Assembly: GCF_021134715.1 (NCBI RefSeq)
Contig: NC_060023.1
Span: 11,408,001 to 11,472,000, forward strand
Direction: 5' to 3'
From: Daphnia pulex
Lineage: Eukaryota; Arthropoda; Branchiopoda; Diplostraca; Daphniidae
DNA length: 64,000 bases
Below the pieces are notes generated by a model, which saw nothing but the letters and a program-made list of their open reading frames with translations, was not told the origin of the DNA and ran no database searches. Below are positions 34,201 through 44,600 of the stretch, in pieces (the stretch's first letter is position 1; each line of letters opens with the position of its first letter). A program made the translations under genes and the position numbers.

Positions 34201-34354
34201 CCACATCGAGATGATGTGAGGGAGATTCCACATTGAGATAATGTGAGAGGTATTCCACATCGAGATGATGTGAGGGAGATTCCACATTGAGATAATGTGA
34301 GAGGTATTCCACATCGAGATGATGTGAGGGAGATTCCACATTGAGATAATGTGA
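34201..34354. repeat. 27/54-base tandem repeat inside the Copia-type element
   Basis: Three 54-base units start at 34201, 34255 and 34309, the last slightly short. Each consists of two 27-base halves beginning CCACATCGAGATGATGTG and CCACATTGAGATAATGTG. Each first half is itself a small inverted repeat (CACATC..GATGTG). Units are almost perfectly alike. Confidence 0.9.
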
Positions 34355-35405
34355 GGCTGCCATGGATATCACAAACCTAACCATCTTCTCGTTTTGTTAC
34401 CACAATCAGAGACGCAATGCTGACCAGGTGATTGAAAATGCAGCTGATATAACCAACTGGAACAAGAGAAATACCACGGCAATGCAGAACATATTTGGCG
34501 CCATCAAAGAAGACCAATCAAGGATCCTGATGTCTTGTAGCACAGCCCAAGAGATGTGGATGAAATTGGAGACTGAGTATGAAGAAGATGCCGCAGACAA
34601 TGCACCTCTATTGTGGACAAAGTTCTATGGATGCACATTTCGACCAAGCCAAAGTGTATCAAGCTTCCTGACTGAGTTGGAACAGATAGCATTCCGTCTG
34701 AAGAGCCTCAACATAGCTATTGATGATAATCAAATAATGGCAAAGATACTCATGTCGCTTCCTCCAGAGTTCCGTGTTTTTGCCTTTGCATGGGACAGCA
34801 CGCCTGTTGCAGAGAAAACTCTCAAGAAACTGACTACTCGCCTTATAGCATTGGACAAGAGCCTGCGCAACGACGAAGAAGCAAAATCGACATCTGATAC
34901 TGCCTATCTCAGTAAGCCGAACAGAGATGAATCACAGCACAAAGAGCAAGCACTTCCTGCCCAGTACGGTCAGAACAAAGGAAAAAGCCACCCTTCCAGT
35001 CAACATGCTGGTATACCGAGAACATGCTGGGAGTGCAACTCCACTACGCATGTTAGAGCTCAATGCCGTCAATACAAACGCCGGCGTGAGAGAGAAGGAG
35101 AAGAAGCGGACAGAAAAAGGAAGCGTTACGATCGACATGACAGAAGAGATGATAAACTATGTAAGCTCCCAGGAGCAACTGGCCGATGCACTCACGAAAC
35201 CCCTGGCTGCTCCACGCTTCAAGTATCTCCGTGACAAGATTGGCGTTCGGGGTGTAGGGGAGGTGTAACTGAAGAGTTAAAGGAGGCTGATATTTCTTTT
35301 CTTATTATTTGTCTTGTGACACTGAACCTAGTATTTATGTCTGATTCAAATATGCTGTGTATTCTGTGCTCATGTTTATTTTTGGGGGTCCAGTTTGAGG
35401 GGAGG

Positions 35406-35604
35406 TGTTGAGTATAAAAGATAAACAAACTGGACAGTGCGGCAACGCAGGATAGCCAGGAAAGAAGAGAGGGGGAGAAGGACCTACCCAGACAAAGGAA
35501 TAAGAGAGGGGGACTCAGTGCTGTTGACGATTGTGGCTAGGCGAGTAGCAATACAAAGCGTTCTTTGCAGCAAACAGGTTCACGTGTTAATTTCTATATC
35601 AACA
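35406..35604 (+). repeat. 3' LTR of the Copia-type element
   Basis: 199 bases identical by eye to 33444-33642, followed by the target duplicate TGTAT. Confidence 0.92.
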
Positions 35605-35609
35605 TGTAT

Positions 35610-36509
35610 CACTGCCATTATTGATCATTCGTTTTCCTCTATCGAGCTTTGCCTTCAAATTTTTTTTGTTTAGATTATGCTAATCAGTGTCAAAGTGTGC
35701 CAAATTCTTATCGCGCACCACAAAAAGTGCCTCATTTTACTTGATTACTAAACGTCGACGTAACTCGTGCATATTATCTTCCTACTTCATAATATTTCAT
35801 GTGTCTTTATTTTCATTTCATAATGAATTTTCGATTCGTTTACTTCAAATCTCAGCTTCAAAATTTAGAATGTGACGTGCAAAAGTGCCGATAAGTTTGT
35901 AATGTTGTCATCAGTAGTCAATAAAAGGCCACTGGGTATTTACCTTTGCTGAGATTGTGCTGCTTGCATGCCTATCAGTAGGGTAGTTTACCCATGGTTG
36001 TAGACTTGTAGTTACACCGGAAACCGCTGAATTTTCGCCTACAGAAGTATTATTAACTAGGTGCGTAGCAGCGTAGGGTAGTACATAACATAAATCAACT
36101 AGTTATTACTTATTATTTATCTAATTTTTCAAATAAGCAACGTCGAGATTCGTAAATTGGCATCGCCGCTTCCCAATTTTGAAAGTTCGTCTGCACCGCG
36201 TGCAGTCTGCTTTTAATAATAGAAGTTTCGGTCTCGGTTTGTAGCTTCGACTTAGCTTTCACTAGTGTTATGTATAAGTTTCAACCAAGTTGTGTGGTTG
36301 TAGTAATTATTTGAAAAACAAATCCATCTGCATAAACTTTTCTTTTGTGTTTTTGGTTTGCCCAATCGTACCATTTGCACGTGGTTGAAACAAAGTCGTC
36401 AAATCAAAGGGGTATTTGAAACTGTCCAGATCACATCGGTACAAATGTGAAGTGAAAAATGGATTATTTCTCCTGGATCGGATTATCAATCTCTCCAAGC
36501 TGAAAGAGG
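35610..36509. other. Intergenic region after the Copia-type element
   Basis: AT-rich sequence with no supported gene. Confidence 0.4.
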
Positions 36510-37408
36510 ATGGTTCAAGAAAACGATGGCGAAGAAATCAAGGTGGGTCCTGTTATTCTAATTAAGGAACGTAGTTATTTCTAATTGTGAGTAAATAAAT
36601 TGGATTACCTTACTTAGTGGCTGTATCTTGCCTTCCTGGGCATGTTCGTCAGTCGCCTTTTTTTATTTCGTTTAAGGTGTAACGTATACTTCATTCGTTA
36701 TAAAATTTTTTCCTCGTCGGCTCCAACGAGGTTGTTGTTATTTGCGTATCTTGGTTGGGTGCTAGTGAGGTGGGGTCAGCAGTCAGCTGTATATAACGTG
36801 ACCAATCAGAGTGACGTCGGTTCCTTCATGATTTTTATCATCCAAAACGCGTTCCTACAGTATTGCATTCCTAAACATTTGATAAGCAGAAATCTAAGAG
36901 TTGTAGTTTCTGTGGGGTTGTGGGTATCGACTGATCCAATGCCGCGATCTCCAATTTATTCATTTATAACATTTCTTTTTGAGTGATATCGAAAGACGCC
37001 AACTGCTTTTTGTTATCTTGGCTTGGTACGCAAATGTGACAAAATGATTCTTCACCTTGTTTCTCAGTCACCATAACCAAAATTGTTGTAAAAGAGTGAA
37101 ATGAAACTCGATTGTAAAATCATGGTTCTGGAACAGTTTTACTTCTCGTTCGTTTTGATGTGCTTTCAACTGCTGAGGAGCGACATAAATGTGATGGGCG
37201 AAAGAAGGTGGACACGACAGAGAAGAAGGATATTGCGCTGGAAAGAGATTTACGGAATACATACCCTCTTATTATATCGAACTCCTTAAGCACAAGGTAA
37301 TAGGGAATATATTTTTTTTAAATCCATAGCCAATAATCGTTTTATTCTTTTAAACAGATCTGGAAACACAAAGGTTATTATTTTCGTTTTTTTGGTCAAT
37401 GGATAATT
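36510..37408 (+). CDS. Possible small multi-exon gene, unrecognised
   Basis: An ATG at 36510 opens MVQENDGEEIK and meets a donor (AAG|GTGGGT, 36543). An acceptor at 36616 starts a hydrophobic segment WLYLAFLGMFVSRLFLFRL. A later acceptor at about 37177 opens a charged stretch that can be read as ERHKCDGRKKVDTTEKKDIA and, through another GT-AG intron ending near 37357, reaches a stop near 37408. A different phase choice gives a shorter basic end at 37289. Because two readings are possible and no family is recognised, both the exon structure and the existence of the gene are uncertain. Confidence 0.3.
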
Positions 37409-37750
37409 GAGACCCGGAGAGACGTTACCAATGACTTGTGGAGTTTATTACTAACATCGTCAAGAATACCCATTTATTTAATAGTGGGTGAGTGTAAAAT
37501 TTAACTTGTTATGCAGTAATTGAGGAGTGGTAGCGCGTAAAGTGACACCTAATAATAGAAGATATTCGTACTTCCAGACAATTGTCATCCGTCGTCTGCT
37601 TTATTCTCTTTACTTTGTGGGTGATGGAGAAAGAGCTAAAATATTCAAAATTAAATTTTGGTATATTATCAACATGTTCCAACTGATGCAGTGTTTATTA
37701 ATTATTTTTAAATTACCTTTGTAGAGTTCAACCTGCAGACGGGCCGGCCA

Positions 37751-38085
37751 GTTTGCATGTCCTTCACGCTTGAAGGTCGCTGAGAACATTACGTAAAACT
37801 GTCAATGCGGCGGTGTAGAGGTTGGGCGAGAACTGGACGTGTTTCATCATTATCAGCAGATACAATAGCCGCAAGGCTCAGCCATTTGGTATTCATTTTG
37901 ATTTTGGTTTTTGTAGACCCATCCCCATCAACGTCAACCTAAAGAAGGAAAGGCTAGTTTGCATTTCCTTCACTTTCGAAGGTCAAGGAGATCATTACGT
38001 AAAACTGTCAATGCGGTGGTGTAGAGGTTGGGTGAGGACGACACGTGTAACATCATTATCAAGTAGGTAAAATAGCCGGAAGGTA
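37751..38085. repeat. Tandem duplication upstream of the repetitive-protein locus
   Basis: Blocks starting GTTTGCATGTCCTTCACGCT (37751) and GTTTGCATTTCCTTCACTTT (37957) run in parallel for about 125 bases, both including ATTACGTAAAACTGTCAATG, GGTGTAGAGGTTGGG and CATCATTATCA. They lie just upstream of two tandem gene copies and look like duplicated regulatory modules. Confidence 0.7.
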
Positions 38086-38115
38086 TAAGATATGGGTCAG
38101 GGTGAGAAAAAGTCG

Positions 38116-38150
38116 TATAAAAGGAGAGAGAAAAGTCGATAAGGATCAGT
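38116..38150 (+). promoter_or_regulatory. Core promoter of the upstream repetitive-protein copy
   Basis: TATAAAAGG at 38116 and the initiator ATCAGTCG around 38148 are about 32 bases apart, the classic spacing. The matching site of the downstream copy reads CATTAAAGG (38514-38522) and lacks the initiator, so the promoter was degraded or cut during duplication. Confidence 0.65.
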
Positions 38151-38235
38151 CGAACGAGTATCTCCGACACGGTAACAACTTCAGCGCACTATTGGTCACC
38201 AGCTGCATTCTTCATCGTATCATCAGTTCGCAATC

Positions 38236-38456
38236 ATGGGTAAATATTCTGTTACTTCTGTTATTTAGTATCAATTTCTATTGTTTTTAGTCAGTAATTT
38301 TTGAATATTAATGTTCAAATTATTTATTGTCTAGTAAACTATGGCGTTGTTCTGCTGTTGGGTGTTGAATCGCTGACGGTTGGGTCGACCACTGGTGTAC
38401 CGATGTCTCCTGGTCCTGTGTATGGTGGATATCAAAGCACAACATTGCTGTCTTAA
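38236..38456 (+). pseudogene. Short upstream copy of the Tyr-rich secreted protein gene
   Basis: Exon 1 is the four bases ATGG at 38236-38239 and exon 2 runs 38335-38456, giving 41 residues: a signal peptide like that of the downstream gene (NYGVVLLLGV) then VGSTTGVPMSPGP.YGGYQST and a stop. Downstream of the stop are remnants such as AATGCTGCTCCAGCTTACAC and ACCACCAAGGCTTCAG that look like two repeat units, so the copy has lost the repeat domain. It keeps the better promoter and an intact signal peptide, so a short secreted peptide could still be made. Confidence 0.65.
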
Positions 38457-38609
38457 TACTCATCATCAACCAATGCTGCTCCAGCTTACACCACCAAGGC
38501 TTCAGAAAAGTTGCATTAAAGGAGAGAAAAGCCTTTTCCGACACGACAACAACTTCAGCGCACTATTGGTCACCAGCTGCATTCTTCATCGTATCATCAG
38601 TTCGCCATC

Positions 38610-39642
38610 ATGGGTAAATATTCTTTTTATTTTTACATGAAGATTTGTATCAAAAATATTTATTTTTTTTTTCTATTTGTTAATATGCCAGTTGTTAAAT
38701 AATAATGTTCAAATAAATTACTTTCTAGTTAACTATGGCGTCGTGCTGCTGTTGGGTGTCGTATCGTTGATGGCTGGGTCGACCACTGGTGTACCGATGT
38801 CTCCTGGGTATGGCGGGTACCAAAGCACAACCTACGCTGCTCCAGCTTTCTACACCGAGGCTCCCAAGTACTACACCACCAAGGCATCGGAGTACTACAC
38901 GACTACGTATGCTGCCCCAGCCTATTACACCGAGGCTTCCAAGTATTACTCAGCTCCCAGCTACTACACCGAGGCTCCAACTTATTACACCACCAAAGCG
39001 GCTGAATACTACACTAAGGCGACCAAGTACTACACAACCAAGGCTCCAGAGTATTACACCACAACGTATGCTGCCCCGAGCTATTACACCGACGCCCCGA
39101 AGTATTACTCTGCCCCGAGCTACATCACCAAAGAGCCCGAATACTACACCAAGGCTCCGGAGTACTACACGACTACGTATGCAGCACCAAGCTACTACAC
39201 CGAGGCTTCCAAGTACTACACCACCAAGGCACCGGAATACTACCAGACTACGTATGCCCCAACTTACTACACCGAGGCTCCAAAGTACTACTCTGCACCT
39301 AGCTACTACACCGAGGCTCCAGTTTACTACACCACAACCTACGCTCCAGCTAGCTACTACACCGAGGCTACCAAGTACTACACCGAAAAGGCCGAATATT
39401 GCACATCCACGTACGCTGCCCCAGTTTACTACACCGAGGAACTGAAGTATTACTCTGCTCCAAGCTACTACCAAACCGAGGCTCCTGTTTACTACACCAA
39501 GGCCACCGAGTATTACACTACAACCTACGCTGCCCCCAGCTACTACACTGACGCTCCTAAGTACTACACTACCAAGGCACCCGAGTATTATACCGCAACC
39601 TACGCTTCTCCAGTTTTCTACAAGGAGGCTCCTAAATACTAG
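38610..39642 (+). CDS. Tyr/Thr-rich repetitive secreted (cuticle- or adhesive-like) protein
   Basis: A four-base coding exon 1 (38610-38613) and a 914-base exon 2 (38729-39642) encode 305 residues. The signal peptide GVVLLLGVVSLMAGS is followed by STTGVPMSPGYGGYQSTTY and about 20 variants of YYTEAPKYY, TTKAPEYY, TTTYAAPSYY and SAPSYY. Composition is dominated by Tyr, Thr, Ala, Pro, Lys and Glu. Paired tyrosines at regular spacing suit oxidative cross-linking, so a structural extracellular matrix, cuticle or adhesive role is likely; no chitin-binding RR consensus is seen. The repeats are so biased that two other frames are also open for over 170 codons. Three genomic readings of such repeats may vary between individuals. 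Confidence 0.85.
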
Positions 39643-40183
39643 GACCGAAATTTCTGTTTTTTTTTATTTGTGTTCACATTTGTCGGTCATATCTTAATAG
39701 TTACTAGTCACTGGGAATTGTTGATCGTTAATGAGAAATAAATTGTTTAATGAGGGTAATAATCTTGTACGACTTATCTTACCACCTTCATTCCTTTTAA
39801 CATTGCAAAGTGATCTGATTTGTTTTTTAACTTTCCTATTTCACATGTCGGAGATGACATTTGCCCCAGTCGCTGTGGAAAAGGACATGCTCTGATGCTT
39901 GGACGAATTTCATATCAGGGTAAGTTACGTAACTAATAGCCATGTTTCGTAACACAGATGTTCTTGGCAGATATTGTGTTGGATTCCTCATTGAAGTTTA
40001 TTGGAAGAGTCTGAAGATTATGACTTATGTAAAACTTGAAGGTTGTAAGAAATATACAGATGTTAAACGTAAGTTAAAAGACACAGCAAACAAAAAACTT
40101 AAAAGAATTGTGTTATATTGTCCCACCTCCACCCACAATTCCACCACATTTTACAGTCACATGCATACATACATACACTTAAG
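39643..40183. other. 3' flank of the repetitive-protein gene
   Basis: Holds likely poly(A) signals (AATAAATTG near 39736) and no supported gene. Confidence 0.4.
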
Positions 40184-40187
40184 TTAA

Positions 40188-40448
40188 CCCGTTGGCTGCC
40201 ACGCCATACAACCCGTAGGTTGCTTTCTACTAATCTACGTGCCACGTCTGAAGGATCCATGACCAAGTGGGACTTGCCATTGCTGACAAGTCCGTGCTGA
40301 CAAGGGGGGGACTAAGTGCATGGCCTGAAACAGGCTTGCCTTGCGGCAAAGTTTGGGCTTGGCGACTCCCCGACCCCGCGGCTTTTAAACCACGAGACCG
40401 AACAGCGCGGCCCGTGCAGTGGAGGACAAAGGCGTGGCAGACAACGGG
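40188..40448. mobile_element. piggyBac-type MITE (261 bases)
   Basis: Ends CCCGTTGGCTGCCACGCC (left) and GGCGTGGCAGACAACGGG (right) are inverted repeats with a single mismatch, and both outer edges are TTAA (40184-40187, 40449-40452). TTAA target duplications and termini starting CCC are the piggyBac signature. The inside is GC-rich against an AT-rich setting and has no transposase, so it is a non-autonomous copy. Confidence 0.85.
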
Positions 40449-40452
40449 TTAA

Positions 40453-40791
40453 CTAACACTTAACACAAACGCAATAATACCAACAATACGATGATCCACG
40501 TTGATGACGAGTCTCGTTGTCGGTCGCCATTCGACCGAGTTTCGTTCGCACCAGGAGCAGAGGCAACATCCGACGGAGACTGGTGACGATTGTTAAAGAT
40601 GAGAAAATCCATCTTCTCGACGTCTCCTCTGCATTACCTGAATAAAGACAAAAGAATTCTTATTAAGTGACATGCCAATAAAAAATACATAATACATATA
40701 GGCACATTGAACTGGTTTTTTAGCTCAAAGATTTAAAAATGCAATTTTTTAAACTTAAAATCAAGCTTGCAATATTGAGAACGACAAACAG
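40453..40791. other. Noncoding spacer between two MITE-like elements
   Basis: Nothing supported as coding. A GATCCACGTTGATG string near 40493 also occurs near 44572. Confidence 0.4.
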
Positions 40792-41180
40792 AACAAAGCT
40801 CACTTGCTAGTCTAAAAAAAAAATTCCGGAAGTATACCGGAAGTAACCACAGCGCCTCAACCATTGAGCTGTCATCAAATTAAACCACATATTCGTGATC
40901 TCCATGAAATTTGGGGTCGATTAGATGTGATTTAAACGAAATCCAAAATTTGGCCAAAATCGAGAATTTTCCTGAACTATAGTTCAGGAAAATTTTCGAA
41001 ACCGGAAGTACGAAAACGTAAAAAATATAACATGAACTTTACTACAAATTTTACGAGGATCACGAATATGTGGTTCTTTTGCTCCTCAAATGAATATTTA
41101 CTGAACTACTGACTAAAATGTGAAAACCGGAAGTAGAAAAAAAAAGCAAAATATCGAAAATTTAACAAGTGAGCTTTGTT
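40792..41180. mobile_element. Inverted-repeat element with central palindrome (MITE-like)
   Basis: AACAAAGCTCACTTG (40792-40806) is matched exactly by its reverse complement CAAGTGAGCTTTGTT (41166-41180). Inside are several ACCGGAAGT strings in one orientation and a perfect palindrome with arms TTTTCCTGAACTA/TAGTTCAGGAAAA (about 40966-40991). No open frame. The outer duplication cannot be fixed by eye, so the class is unknown. Part of the inside (GATCTCCATGAAATTTGGGG) recurs near 23858. Confidence 0.6.
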
Positions 41181-41285
41181 GCTGGCAAAGTAATCGTCAG
41201 TTATCACTAAATATTTCAAAAAAAATAACTGCCGATAAATGTTAAAAGACATGTGCAAAGTTTCTGAAACTGACTGTTTTGACAG

Positions 41286-41662
41286 CTGCAAATTATCAAA
41301 AAGCCATCTAGCGTTAGAAAAAAGAAACGTCCAAGTAAAACTTCGTTGGCGCGTAAGAAGGGCTTGATTTTGGAAACTATTACAAAGACAGAGTCTATCG
41401 CAACTAGACTATTGGTAGATAACCTACGAAAATAAGTCAATTGTTGGGTACCTGGGCATAATCTCGTGGTGAGTGACTGCAGGTGTTTAACAGCGGACGG
41501 AAGCGATCATATAGTGGTCCAGAAACTCGCCAAGTCGCCAGTGAAGTAAACAAATTGTGTTTAGAAGCAGTGAAGCTAGATGAGCGTGCGTCACGAATCT
41601 CTGCGTCAAGAATCTCCGTGCCAGGACAGCACGATTCCATAAAGAAACTGCGTGCTCTTTAA
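41286..41662 (+). CDS. Small basic protein, last two exons (unrecognised)
   Basis: An excellent acceptor (ACTGTTTTGACAG) opens a 43-codon exon at 41286-41414 (KKPSSVRKKKRPSKTSLARK, then GLILETITKTESIATRLL), a TTG|GTAGAT donor follows, and the next exon 41483-41662 runs 59 codons to TAA (SGRKRSYSGPETRQ, NKLCLEAVKLDERASRISAS). Both exons are in phase 0 with consensus sites and the composition is protein-like, so I think it is real. The first exon is not found; it may lie beyond the inverted-repeat element. A basic N-part with a helical C-part suggests a nuclear or nucleolar protein, without a named family. Confidence 0.45.
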
Positions 41663-44600
41663 CAACGAATGTTTTACATTAATGAAAATATAACAATGAA
41701 TAAAGCATATCAATCTTTACCTTTTCTAAGAAACACACTTAAATGTTCATGGTATGAACAGGAAGAGAGAAGAAACCATAAAAATGGAATTCACAGCAAC
41801 CAACAGCATAACTCCACATGTTGAGATAAATTTCCTGATGCTAAAGAAAGTGTTATGAATTATTGCAGTAGCGTGGTGATAGTGTGTATTGTTGCTTACC
41901 TTTATCATACAGGTGATGAATTTAGTAAGGCATTTGACTTTCATCAAGCAGATCTGGTACATACATGACAGGTCACTTCACACTCTTCATGTCTCTGAAA
42001 CTCTTTGTGGGAATGGGACAAGGAAATTATCTTTGTTATTTACAAATTAACACAAATTTACCTATGAGAAATAAAACTCTACCTAACTCTTAGCTGGGTT
42101 GCCTTCTAAACAGAAGTAGAAAAGCCATAACAACAAACATGCTGTTGCAGGGTATGCCACCAAAATTGCGAGATTCAGAAAAGATCCTATGGTTCGTGAG
42201 CAAGAATACCTATGTTACATGAAAATCTGAATTGTAAAGGTCTGGTAGCAGTAATGGGGAAATACCTTATCTCGGCACATTTGTATTCCACTATATGTCT
42301 GCTTCAAACATGAGTTTTAGGCTTTAGACAGCATGAGGATCTAATGGATGGAAATTGACTGAGCGATAAGTCAACCTGTTGGAATGACTGACAGTATGCA
42401 TCTAGAATTGGATAATAAAGAAATAAGTTGGTACACTATAAAAATAAGGAAACTAGGTCAAGATAAACCTACATAATATACGAAGTTCAATATTTAGTAT
42501 TTGAAATCACAGGAATAAGTATAAATTAGCAACAATTTGTTTCGCTCATTCGCCTCGTTTCACCATGAAAAAACAACATGGGCGACACTGGCGACATCTA
42601 GTAATGAGTTTTGAAAGTTCTTAAATTAGTTGCACTGTCAGTCAGTCACAGACAGACATGACATTACACGTCGTAACTTTCATGTTTCATAAGTTACTTT
42701 AAATAAAGTTTAACAGCGGAGATCGGATAATAACAAGTAAACTGTTTTTAAGTAATAGATAAAACAATCGTTAGCTAATGATTCTTGCTGCATTTTTGAC
42801 TTAATGTTTTCAGGTAATTTCAGCTGAAGTTTTCATGTACCTGGCCAACTAGGTGCTCGTGACAATAGAAATGAAATGGTCTAATCCAATAATGCATGCC
42901 CACAACCTTATGTCTTCTGAAGCAAAATAATTTCTGTTGCAAGGTTTGTTTTACCCAAATTATTTTTATTTACTGTGTTCTTTAAGGTAATAATGTTCAC
43001 ATTAACTTTTCTCTATCAAGTTGTAAATTTTCAAGATATTGATGCCTTCTCTAGATCCCATTCTATGTTACTATCAGATTTGCAGACAACAGCAAGAAAT
43101 GCTGCTACTCAATATTTTATGGTGACCAACACTTGTTCTAATTTAGGACAATTTAAGGTTGATAGATCTGAGGAATTTATTTCTGTCACTGCAATATGGT
43201 TTGAAAATTATCTTAATTTACTTTCCTTTCAGGGTTATCCCACTTCGCCACTGTTATAGTTGTTTGGAAACCGACAAGAGATTGTTGGAATTGAAGACTG
43301 ACAATTTGTGTAGATTTAGATAAATTTCAAGTGCATACCTGGGTTCCCTTCTCTTCTGTAGCCCCGTTTTCCTAACTAACTATTAACCAACGCCCGCCGG
43401 TGGTCACTCACCCGTTGTGATAAACAGGAGGAGGGGAGGCCTTGGTTGAACGGTGACTTGGAAGGGCGCATGATTTTATGAAATCTTTTGGAGGGTCATG
43501 AGTTTAACCAGGAATATTAACTATGACTAATTGCTCCCTAGAAAAACTGACCATGTACTCTTCTTCTTTGTCCAGGTAAACTCCCTGGGCACAGGTAGGG
43601 TAGTGTTAACGCTTGGCAAGATTTATTGATATAAGTTAGGCAAACATAGTATTTTAAAGGTATGATTGAAGATGTAGTAATTTAAGTAATTGAAATGAAT
43701 TATTGATTTGAGGTTAATATAGATTTTGTTACTAAATTGTGTTGATATATTGTTAATGATGATTGCATATTTTATTTAGGATATTTTTCATTTTCAATTT
43801 ACAATTAATCTTAAAATATGCATTATTTCTTCTGCAACTACCCCCGTCCTCAATTCATACTTCATACGAGCCTATGTTAAATCAGCTCGTGTCAAATTTT
43901 TACTATTCCGACTAACACTTAGGAGAACTTCTGAAAATAAAAAAAAAATGCAAAACACAAAAAAATTCCTCGTACTACTTGCAAAATGACAACACACTTA
44001 TTGAGAAAAATAAACGAAAATGGAAAATGACCAGCAACGAGAATTCTGTTTTGTTCAAGTACTCTTCAAACCAGGTGACAAGCAGAAAACAGCATCAGCA
44101 TATTCGACTGCAACACCATACGGCAATTTTAGGCACAGCTCGAACATCAACTAACAGTTGTAAAAATTGAAAATGGTTATTAATCGAGTAAAACAAGCTG
44201 TTAAGACAGTAGTCCCAACTTACCCATTTAGCAAGGTACAACAAACAGCTTCAACTTAACCTGGCTGACAGTGACATACCCTATAAATGAAAAATAGTTA
44301 CACACGTTATCAGGAATACATTTGTCACAGAAAACCAACAGGGAAAATTAATTTTTCTGCGAACCTAGGCCAATGCCGAACTGTAGGCCTGCAGGGTTAA
44401 AGAAAACCGTTACGAACGTACGCTTGGACTTACGCGGCTTCGCTGGTGGCCAGTGACGCCAGATGTATTCCTTCCTCAAACGAACGATGTAACCTAATAA
44501 ACGCCTTTTCATGAAATGGAATTTTCATACATCTGTCATGATGTACAACAAAATGAGAAAAAATAAAACATGATCCACGTTGATGTAGAGATATCGACGA

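Larger units (their letters stand above)
33444..35604 (+). mobile_element. Copia-type LTR retrotransposon, short and non-autonomous, young
   Basis: Two 199-base direct repeats (33444-33642, 35406-35604), each starting TGTTGAG and ending CAACA, flank the element, and TGTAT is duplicated at both outer edges (33439-33443, 35605-35609), as Copia integrases produce. A primer-binding-like GGTTATGGGCCCAG follows the left LTR and a purine tract (GAGGGGAGG) precedes the right one. The inside keeps a Copia gag-like region with the NYASWKFGMKLAL block and a CCHC zinc knuckle, plus only the tail of pol, so it cannot move by itself. The LTRs look identical, hence a very recent insertion. It is treated here as a broken fossil. 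Confidence 0.9.

Noticed and set aside
34201-34354. CRISPR-like array
   Set aside because: Units are contiguous 27/54-base tandem repeats without unique spacers, inside an LTR element of an animal genome.
38789-39474. Two further long open frames over the repetitive protein (plus and minus strands)
   Set aside because: They only exist because the Tyr/Thr/Pro codon repeats avoid stops in other frames; they lack a start context, splice logic and family match.
42975-43259. 94-codon open frame in the gene-poor region
   Set aside because: AT-rich chance frame; no homologous feature or splice partner seen.
43370-43480. snRNA-like GC-rich island
   Set aside because: It has short U1-like strings (ACCTGG) but no Sm site or snRNA stem order, so no RNA gene is claimed.
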